Assembly: GCA_004357435.1 (NCBI GenBank)
Contig: SMVS01000114.1
Coordinates: forward strand, 1-28,138
Direction: 5' to 3'
Origin: Nitrospina sp.
Lineage (GTDB): Bacteria; Nitrospinota; Nitrospinia; Nitrospinales; Nitrospinaceae
Length of the DNA stretch: 28,138 bases
The notes beneath the pieces were generated by a model. It saw only the letters and a program-made list of their open reading frames with translations, was not told the DNA's origin and did not search any database. Below are positions 21,943-28,138 of the stretch, one piece after another. Made by a program: the position numbers and the translations under genes. The stretch's first letter is position 1; the number at the start of each line of letters is the position of its first letter.

Positions 21943-24030
21943 TTACTGGCGGAGTTGGGCGCCCAATTGATCGGCCAGAGCCTGCACAATCTTGTCGAAA
22001 ATGGGATTGACTTCGGCGTCGGTGAGCGTTTTTTCAGGGGATTGAAACGAGAGGGCGAAGGTCAGGCTTTTCTTGCCTTTTTCAAGCTTTTTACCTTCGA
22101 ATAGATCATAAAGATCGACCCGTTTAATCAACGGGATACCCGTTTGCCGGATCAAGTCGGTGACGGTCTGCGACGGCACGGTTTGGTCGAGCAAAATTGA
22201 GATGTCGCGGTAGGTCTCAGGAAATTTTGGTATCGCGCTGAATTTATGACTGCGGGGAGCCAACCGCGCCAAAGCCTCGACATTCATTTCAAAAACATAA
22301 ACGCCTGGAGCCAAATCCAACCGTCGGGTCAGCGCCCCATTCAGTTGTCCCAACGAGGCCACGGGAGCGCCTGCCGCCAATCCTGCCAGTGATTTTTCGG
22401 CATCGAGAAACGAATGGGTGGACGGACAAAATTGCAAAGACACCTTGAACCCGCTCAACAGAAATTCCAACGCGCCTTTTAAATCATGATAATCATACGC
22501 CTTGCCGGTTTCCTGCCATAAACGGGCCGGCACCGTGCCGGCCATGAGCACTGCCAGGCTGGGAATTTCAGTGATGCCCGCCTTTCCCCGGAAATAAATA
22601 TTGCCCTGCTCAAAAATCTGAATGGATTTCCGTCCCTTGTTGAGATTGCGCACCGCGGTTTGAATGAGACCCGGCAATAGGCTGGTGCGCATGGTGCCCA
22701 ATTCGGAGTTGATCGGATTACTCAAGGGAATGGTTTGTGATCCGGTCGGCGCGAAAGCGCTTAAAAATTCCTGCGCCAATTCTTCTTCGATGAAACTGTA
22801 ATTGACGGCTTCGGAAATTCCGCGATGGCTGAGCATTTCCTTGACGCGGCGGATGACGGTTTGCTGGCGGGTGGGTCGGACCGGGTTGAGGGTGCCCACC
22901 GGGTGCGACACCTTCACACTGCCATAGCCGTTGAGCCGGGCCACTTCCTCGATCAAATCAATTTCGCGGGTCACAGCCGGACGAAAATGCGGCACGGTCA
23001 CCCGGTATGCCTCCCCGGATTTCTGTTCCTTCACGGCCATGCCCAGCGCCTTAAGGTGACCGGTGATGACCTCTGCGCTCAATTGGGTTCCCAGTATTTG
23101 ATTGGTCCTAGATATTCTCAAATCGATTTCAGTGCGCTCGCGGGGGTTGGGATAAATATCGATCCGCCCCGAGCAAATTTCGCCACCGGCCAGCTCCTTG
23201 ATCAGCAAAGCGGCTCTGCTTTGCGCCGTGATCACCGCTTCAATATCCACGCCCCGTTCGAACCGATAGGAGGAATCCGACCGCAGATTGTATTTTTTGG
23301 AACCTTTGCGGACAGTGACGGGATCGAAAAAGGCGCTTTCCAGCACCACCCAGCGGGTGTCGCGTGTGACCTGGCTGTTGGCGCCGCCCATGATGCCCGC
23401 CAGAGCCACCGGTTTATCCGCGTCGGAGATCACCAAAGCATCCGAATCCAACTTCAACTCGGAGCCATCCAGGCTGGCGAACGGTTCGCCCTGGTTCGCC
23501 CGGCGAATCACGATTTTGGAACCGGCCAACAAATCCCCGTCAAAAGCGTGCAGAGGCTGGCCGTATTCCATCAACACAAAATTGGTGATGTCGACGATGT
23601 TGTTGATGGGGCGCAGGTCCATCGCTTTCAAGCGATCGACCAGCCACTGGGGCGACGGGCCGGGCTTGACGTTTTCAATGACGATGGCCGCATAACGCGG
23701 GCACAGCAGGGGCTCGTCATTGACCACAGTGATTTTTTTATCCACCGGAGTGGACCCCATGGCCTTGGCCAGTTCTGCATTCGGGTCCGGCAGGCGGCAT
23801 TCTTTTTGCGCCAGCGCCGCCACTTCGCGCGCCACGCCGATGTGGCTCAAACAGTAACCGCGATTGGGCGTGACGTTGAGTTCCGCCACCTCGGCATGAC
23901 GGCCGTCGCCGAGGTCGACCGAATCCACGCCCTCAATCTCGAGTCCGCCCATGGTCAACAGGTCGTACAAATCCTGCGGCGCGAGTTGAGGATCCACAAA
24001 CGTTTTCAACCAATCCAATTGAATTTTCAT
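21943..24030 (-). CDS. pheT: Phenylalanyl-tRNA synthetase beta subunit lacking the tRNA-binding (EMAP-like) domain
   Basis: Beta chain of the alpha2-beta2 PheRS that charges tRNA-Phe. ATG 24030 gives 695 residues, about 100 shorter than usual bacterial PheT (about 790-805). The missing part is specific. The N-terminal segment QLDWLKTFVD...LTMGGLEIEGVDSVD runs straight into VAELNVTPNRGYCLSHIGVAREVAAL. In typical PheT a roughly 110-residue OB-fold tRNA-binding domain lies between these two. The other parts are present: B3/B4 editing domain (PNNIVDITNFVLMEYGQPLHAFD-like, GIMGGANSQV), B5 (EVARLNGYGSV), the core fold and a C-terminal FDX-ACB domain (IPKFPETYRDISILLD...KKSLTFALSFQS). pheS is not adjacent, because divergent rnr lies directly upstream. 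Confidence 0.93.
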   Translation of the reverse strand: MKIQLDWLKTFVDPQLAPQDLYDLLTMGGLEIEGVDSVDLGDGRHAEVAELNVTPNRGYCLSHIGVAREVAALAQKECRLPDPNAELAKAMGSTPVDKKITVVNDEPLLCPRYAAIVIENVKPGPSPQWLVDRLKAMDLRPINNIVDITNFVLMEYGQPLHAFDGDLLAGSKIVIRRANQGEPFASLDGSELKLDSDALVISDADKPVALAGIMGGANSQVTRDTRWVVLESAFFDPVTVRKGSKKYNLRSDSSYRFERGVDIEAVITAQSRAALLIKELAGGEICSGRIDIYPNPRERTEIDLRISRTNQILGTQLSAEVITGHLKALGMAVKEQKSGEAYRVTVPHFRPAVTREIDLIEEVARLNGYGSVKVSHPVGTLNPVRPTRQQTVIRRVKEMLSHRGISEAVNYSFIEEELAQEFLSAFAPTGSQTIPLSNPINSELGTMRTSLLPGLIQTAVRNLNKGRKSIQIFEQGNIYFRGKAGITEIPSLAVLMAGTVPARLWQETGKAYDYHDLKGALEFLLSGFKVSLQFCPSTHSFLDAEKSLAGLAAGAPVASLGQLNGALTRRLDLAPGVYVFEMNVEALARLAPRSHKFSAIPKFPETYRDISILLDQTVPSQTVTDLIRQTGIPLIKRVDLYDLFEGKKLEKGKKSLTFALSFQSPEKTLTDAEVNPIFDKIVQALADQLGAQLRQ

Positions 24031-24146
24031 GCGGAAAAATTTCAGGCAAGGCAAGAATGGAATTCACTTCAAATCCCACTAATAAAATTGGGATTATAGG
24101 GGAAGTGCCGGTGAAATGCAAAAAAGGGGTTATACTGCCGATCCTT

Positions 24147-26276
24147 ATGGAACTGACCGAACAAAGCATCCTCAAACTGTTGCATGAAAAGACCAGCCGG
24201 CCTTTGAAATCTTCCGAGTTGATGAGTACCCTGGCCATCCCCGAAACCCAACGCCGCCAGTTCCGCCACCTGGTCAAGGACATGGCGGCCGAGGGCACCC
24301 TGGTCAAACTGCGCGGCGGGCGCTACGGCCTGCCGGATGAGATGAACCTGGTCTCCGGCACCTTGCAGGGCCATCCGGACGGATACGGCTTCGTGGTGCG
24401 GGACGACAAGGAAGCGGACGTTTACGTCAACCGCCAGAAAATGCGCGGCGCCATGCATAAGGACCTGGTGCTGGTCCGGGTCGAATCGCATTCGCACGGC
24501 TTCACCCGCCCGGAGGGCCGCATCATCCGCATCCTCGAACGCAAAACCCAATCGCTGGTCGGCACCTTCGATTCACTGGGGCGGGACGGCTGGGTGGTGC
24601 CTATGGAGTCCAAATATTTTCAGGACATCTTCATCTCCGGCAAGGAGAAAAAAGGCGCCAAGGCAGGGCAAGTGGTGGTGGTCGACATTGTTGAGTTTCC
24701 CACCCGCAACCATCCGCCGTTGGGCCGCGTCACCCAGATCCTCGGTCACTCCGACGATCCGCAAGTGGAGCTGAGTTCCATCTTCCACAAACATCAGGTG
24801 CGCCACGAATTCCCACCGGCAGTGACGCACCAAGTGCAGGGCATCACCAGCGCTATCTCGGATGAAGAAAGAACCCGCCGGCGAGACCTCACGCAAGAAT
24901 TGATTTTCACCATCGATGGCGAACGCGCCAAAGATTTCGACGACGCGGTGTCGTTGGTAAAAACCGGCAGAACCTACCGGCTGGGGGTGCATATCGCCGA
25001 CGTCAGTCATTATGTGACCGAAGGCAGTGCGCTCGACCGGGAAGCGCTGGAACGCGGCACCAGCATTTATTTCGCCGACGGGGTGATTCCCATGCTCCCT
25101 TTCCAGCTGTCCAACGATATCTGCAGTCTCAAACCCGGAGTCGAACGGTTGACCCTGAGCCTGAGCATGGAACTCACCGAAAGCGGCGAGGTAAAAAATT
25201 GCGAGGTGTTCCCCTCCATCATCCGCAGTCAATTCCGCTTCACCTACAACCAGGTCGCCACCTTGCTGGCAAACGGGAACGCGCGCGGCAAAATCAAATC
25301 CGCGTTGCCCACCCTGCAACTCATGCACAAGCTCAGCCAAACTTTGCGCAAGCGAAGGTTCCAGGAAGGCAGTGTCGATTTCAACATTCCCGAGCCGGAA
25401 ATTCTGCTGGACGCCGAAGGCCGAGTGACCGCCATCGGCAAGTCGGAGCACAATGAGGCGCATGAACTCATCGAGGAATTCATGTTGACCGCCAACCGCG
25501 TGGTGGCCCGTCATCTCCACGAGAAAAACGTGCCGGCGATTCATCGCATTCATGAACGGCCGGATGAGGACAAATTGCACCGATTTCAGGAGTTCGCCCA
25601 GGATTTCGGCCACAAATTGCCTGCGATCCGCCAGGTGAAATCGACTCATCTGCACCGTCTTCTGCAGAAAGTGCAAGGCCGGCCGGAGGAACGCGCCATC
25701 AACACTGTCCTTCTGCGTTCCCTGAAAAAAGCGATTTATTCGGAAAAGGACCCCGGACATTTCTGCCTGGGGTTCGACCACTACACGCACTTCACGTCGC
25801 CCATCCGCCGTTACCCGGACCTGGTCACCCACCGGCTGATCAAAATGTTTCCCGCCAAACGAAAATGCTCCCTCAAGGAGAAAAAACGCCTCCTGCCGCA
25901 GAGCGCGGAATACGCCGAGCAGTCGTCCCATGCGGAAATCAAGGCGCAGGCCATGGAGCGGGAGATCAACGATTTGCGGCGGGCGCAGTTCATGGCCGAC
26001 AAGGTCGGCACCCTTTACACGGGCATCATTTCTGGCGTGACCGCTTTCGGATTTTTTGTGGAATTGAATGAAGTCTTCGTGGAAGGGCTGGTCCACGTTT
26101 CTTCTTTGAGCGATGACTACTACGTTTTTTATGAGCACGAGCACATGCTGAAAGGCCAGCACAAGCACCTCAAGTACCGGATCGGCGATGCCGTGAAAGT
26201 GCGCCTGACACGGGTGGACATCGCCAAAAGGCAAATCGACCTGACACTGGTTCCGACTCGAAAAACCCGTTCCTGA
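24147..26276 (+). CDS. rnr: Ribonuclease R (RNB family 3'-5' exoribonuclease)
   Basis: Processive exonuclease that degrades structured RNA and takes part in quality control. ATG 24147 gives 709 residues; the open frame from 24057 adds 30 residues overlapping the pheT 5' end that look non-coding. Domain order: winged-helix HTH (SILKLLHEKTSRPLKSSEL), cold-shock domains (GHPDGYGFVVRDD...DVYVNRQKM; LVGTFDSLG), the RNB core with TIDGERAKDFDDAVSL and GVHIADVSHYV metal ligands, DHYTHFTSPIRRYPDLVTHRLI, and a C-terminal S1 domain (GTLYTGIISGVTAFGFFVELNE...EGLVHVSSL). TATACT at 24131-24136 is a possible -10, but no -35 is seen. It is divergent from pheT. Confidence 0.95.
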   Translation: MELTEQSILKLLHEKTSRPLKSSELMSTLAIPETQRRQFRHLVKDMAAEGTLVKLRGGRYGLPDEMNLVSGTLQGHPDGYGFVVRDDKEADVYVNRQKMRGAMHKDLVLVRVESHSHGFTRPEGRIIRILERKTQSLVGTFDSLGRDGWVVPMESKYFQDIFISGKEKKGAKAGQVVVVDIVEFPTRNHPPLGRVTQILGHSDDPQVELSSIFHKHQVRHEFPPAVTHQVQGITSAISDEERTRRRDLTQELIFTIDGERAKDFDDAVSLVKTGRTYRLGVHIADVSHYVTEGSALDREALERGTSIYFADGVIPMLPFQLSNDICSLKPGVERLTLSLSMELTESGEVKNCEVFPSIIRSQFRFTYNQVATLLANGNARGKIKSALPTLQLMHKLSQTLRKRRFQEGSVDFNIPEPEILLDAEGRVTAIGKSEHNEAHELIEEFMLTANRVVARHLHEKNVPAIHRIHERPDEDKLHRFQEFAQDFGHKLPAIRQVKSTHLHRLLQKVQGRPEERAINTVLLRSLKKAIYSEKDPGHFCLGFDHYTHFTSPIRRYPDLVTHRLIKMFPAKRKCSLKEKKRLLPQSAEYAEQSSHAEIKAQAMEREINDLRRAQFMADKVGTLYTGIISGVTAFGFFVELNEVFVEGLVHVSSLSDDYYVFYEHEHMLKGQHKHLKYRIGDAVKVRLTRVDIAKRQIDLTLVPTRKTRS

Positions 26277-26296
26277 ATTTTTGCAATTGAAATATT

Positions 26297-26438
26297 CTCC
26301 CTTCTTGAAGGGGGCCATGGGAATTTTGTCACCCTGAGCTTGTCGCAGGGTGATGGGATAGGAAGCCCTGGGGTCATGCTTCGCCAGGCTCAGCATGACA
26401 AAGAAAAATCACCCCCCGCCCTCTTCACAAAGAGGGAG
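26297..26438. repeat. Nested palindromic repeat element between rnr and comEC
   Basis: Four hairpins are stacked in about 140 bp. Outer left is CTCCCTT/AAGGGGG (26297-26303 with 26308-26314). Then TCACCCTG/CAGGGTGA (26329-26336 with 26346-26353). Then GTCATGCT/AGCATGAC (26373-26380 with 26392-26399). Outer right is CCCTCTT/AAGAGGG (26419-26425 with 26430-26436). The two inner hairpins are related, since TTTGTCANNCTGAGC at 26325 onward is mirrored by GCTCAGNNTGACAAA ending at 26402. The two outer ones are also mirror-related. The whole element is a composite inverted repeat, similar in type to dispersed intergenic palindromes (REP/BIME or MITE-like). The first hairpin may also end rnr transcripts. 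Confidence 0.75.
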
Positions 26439-26466
26439 CTAAATGACTCCTTTCAGCGGAGCGTCC

Positions 26467-28138
26467 ATGTTGCCCTTATTGCCCTTCTTTCTGATGTACG
26501 CGGCAGGCCTGACCGCTGTGTTTCCGGCTTCGCAACAATTCATCCTGCCTTTTTTCCTGCCGGTATTGGCGGGGCTGGCCGGCCTCTTCCTGTTTGGGCG
26601 ATCCAAAAAAAAATCCCGGGTGCAATGGCTGGTGCTTGGGTTGTTTTTACCGGTGGGACTGGCCGCACCGGGCCTCGAGGATCGGTTCCGTCCTGCCAAC
26701 CATATCTTGAACCTGTTGCAAGAAGGCCAGCGGGCGAACGTCATTGGCGTGCTGGCCGAATCTCCAAAAATATTCCCGAAAAAAATTCAATACCTGATCG
26801 AGTTGGAAACCATTGCCTACGGAGACCATTCGCAAGCCACCCAGGGCCGCGCCCGCATCACTTTGTACCAGCCCTCCAACGCCTACCACGCGGGGGACCG
26901 CCTGGAATTTCTGCGAATCAAGTTGAAACGCCCGCGGAATTTTAAAAATCCTGGGAATTTCGATTACCAACAGCACCTGCGCACCCTGGGGATTCACGTT
27001 TTAGGAGGGGTGGCCAAAAGCACTGCCATCCACAAGCGGGGAGCGCGCGCGTTGCATCCGCTTTTTGCCATGCGGGCCGGCATGCGTGAAAAAATGATGG
27101 CGGTTTTCGACCACACCCTGCCAGCGGACGCGTCCGCTCTGTTGAAAGCCATGGTCCTGGGTGAAAAACAATTCTTGTCCGAGGACTTGCGCCAGGCATA
27201 TATCGATACCGGAATGGCCCACCTGATGGCGGTTTCCGGTTTGCATATCGGTTTTGTGGCCGACACCAGCTACTTCGTGCTGTACCCCCTGGTGTTCCGC
27301 TTTTTATGGCGGCAGTTTCCCGCAGCCGCGCTGGCCGGGTGGGCCCGAAAAATAACCGCCGGCTCGTGCCTGCTTCCCGTCCTGTTTTACATGAACCTGG
27401 TCGGCCCCAAAATCTCCGCTCTGCGCGCGGGCCTGATGGTGATTCTGGTTTTGATCGCCATCATCATCAACCGCGAGAAACATTTGTTCAACGCGCTTCT
27501 GCTGGCGGCGTTCGCCATCCTGCTATGGAATCCTCATACTTTGTTGAGCGTCAGTTTTCAACTTTCGTTCCTGGCTCTGCTCACCATTCTTTGCGCCATT
27601 CATTTTGCCGGCAGTCCGGTTGGCGATGCCGTCGACCGGATGGGAGAACAGCCCTGGTATCGAAGGGTGTTTCGCCGAAACCCAGCATGGCAAGATAAGC
27701 CCCACACGGTAATCGATTTTTTATACGGCACCGCATTTGTTTCCCTGGCGGCCACACTGGGCACTCTGCCCCTCCTGATTTTTTACTTCAACCACATCAG
27801 CACCGTCGGTTTATTCTTGAACCTGTTGATGGTTCCTCTGGCTTCCATCCTGATTCCCTTGACCCTGCTTGGCGCCGCATTGGGCATGGTGTGGCTGGCG
27901 GCCGGCCAGGGGGTGATGTTTCTGGTGAGCGCGATAGCAAAAATATTTTTGACGGTTCCCACCTTCGTGGCCAGCCTCCCCTACACTTCCTTGAATGTCG
28001 CCACGCCGCCTGAACTCTGGATTTTCCTTTACTATTTTCTTTTGTTCGGCCTGCCATGGATGCTGAAAAGTAAAAGCGTCCGGCCCAGGGAAAACAGGCG
28101 TTGGCAATTGAGAAAAATTGTGGCGGCTGGCGGATTCG
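26467..28138 (+). CDS. comEC: ComEC/Rec2-family DNA uptake channel, C-terminus beyond the window
   Basis: Inner-membrane channel that brings single-stranded DNA into the cytoplasm during natural transformation. The frame from ATG 26467 (GGAG with 5-nt spacer) stays open to the window end, showing 557 residues. ATG 26443 in frame, within the repeat flank (GGGAG upstream), is an alternative. N-terminal helices are followed by the OB-like ComEC domain (DUF4131 region; NVIGVLAESPKI, GRARITLYQP, RPRNFKNPGNFDYQQHLRTLGI). The competence domain follows: LKAMVLGEKQFLSEDLRQAYIDTGMAHLMAVSGLHIGF, ALRAGLMVILVLIA, LLSVSFQLSFLALL and FYFNHISTVGLFLNLLMVPL. Whether the C-terminal beta-lactamase-like domain exists cannot be seen. 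No other com genes are here, although a prepilin peptidase is at 7428. Confidence 0.92.
   Translation, partial: MLPLLPFFLMYAAGLTAVFPASQQFILPFFLPVLAGLAGLFLFGRSKKKSRVQWLVLGLFLPVGLAAPGLEDRFRPANHILNLLQEGQRANVIGVLAESPKIFPKKIQYLIELETIAYGDHSQATQGRARITLYQPSNAYHAGDRLEFLRIKLKRPRNFKNPGNFDYQQHLRTLGIHVLGGVAKSTAIHKRGARALHPLFAMRAGMREKMMAVFDHTLPADASALLKAMVLGEKQFLSEDLRQAYIDTGMAHLMAVSGLHIGFVADTSYFVLYPLVFRFLWRQFPAAALAGWARKITAGSCLLPVLFYMNLVGPKISALRAGLMVILVLIAIIINREKHLFNALLLAAFAILLWNPHTLLSVSFQLSFLALLTILCAIHFAGSPVGDAVDRMGEQPWYRRVFRRNPAWQDKPHTVIDFLYGTAFVSLAATLGTLPLLIFYFNHISTVGLFLNLLMVPLASILIPLTLLGAALGMVWLAAGQGVMFLVSAIAKIFLTVPTFVASLPYTSLNVATPPELWIFLYYFLLFGLPWMLKSKSVRPRENRRWQLRKIVAAGGF

Noticed and set aside
22825..24099. 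424-codon plus-strand frame opposite pheT
   Set aside because: Antisense to conserved PheT motifs, His/Arg/Gln-rich low-information protein, no binding site.
24131..24136. TATACT as the rnr promoter
   Set aside because: Good -10 hexamer, but no -35 or extended -10 element at proper spacing. Mentioned only as a possibility.
24573..26396. 607-codon open frame on the minus strand opposite rnr
   Set aside because: It lies wholly antisense to a clear RNase R gene, lacks recognisable domains, and its end runs into the palindromic element. It is a by-product of rnr codon use.
1..28138. CRISPR array, phage, transposase or defence island
   Set aside because: No spaced identical repeats, integrase, transposase or defence-type domains were seen. 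The gene content is essentially housekeeping and envelope functions.

Overview
The window is a 28-kb stretch of bacterial chromosome from a diderm (outer-membrane) organism. It carries lpxD for lipid A synthesis, a LolC/LolD-type lipoprotein-release transporter, an MsbA-like exporter and several lipobox proteins. Coding density is high, the genes look moderately GC-rich, and Shine-Dalgarno sites are of the GGAGG type. The mix of RNase Y, LipM-type octanoyltransferase, c-heme plus FGE-fold protein, a zapA-6S RNA-fau-rny locus and a sigma-54 promoter suggests a Nitrospinota or Desulfobacterota-like lineage rather than an enteric bacterium. That assignment is inference, as no rRNA is present.

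Layout. Positions 1-1203 (minus): the 5' part of a lipoprotein gene and lipM. Positions 1204-1376: a divergent intergenic region with two tandem promoter-like repeats. Positions 1377-2570 (plus): a secreted c-heme/FGE-fold fusion followed by a 43-residue membrane miniprotein. Positions 2580-3335 (minus): a second unknown lipoprotein. Positions 3485-3854 (plus): a consensus sigma-54 promoter and a 99-residue unknown protein. Positions 4013-8781 (plus): mscS, thpR, recA, recX, a prepilin peptidase and a membrane coiled-coil protein. Positions 8786-9730 (minus): an aldo/keto reductase, divergent from an MsbA-like ABC exporter (9833-11578, plus) across a perfect inverted repeat.

From 24030 down to 11601 almost everything is on the minus strand. 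In transcription order it runs pheT, a ZapB-like coiled coil, zapA, 6S RNA, a doubtful small ORF, fau, rny, lysS, lolC/E, lolD, lpxD, a secreted leucine-rich-repeat protein and accA. Positions 24147-28138 (plus): rnr, a nested palindromic element, and comEC running off the edge.

Functionally this is mostly core material: envelope lipid and lipoprotein handling (accA, lpxD, lolCD, msbA-like), translation (lysS, pheT), RNA turnover (rny, rnr, thpR, 6S RNA), DNA repair and uptake (recA, recX, comEC) and cell division (zapA with its partner). I see no CRISPR array, tRNA, rRNA, insertion sequence, phage or recognisable defence system. The notable items are local: an apparent AUU start codon in accA, a duplicated lolC-stop/lolD-start junction, a PheT without its tRNA-binding domain, the heme/FGE fusion with its miniprotein, a sigma-54-driven unknown gene, and the palindromic element before comEC.
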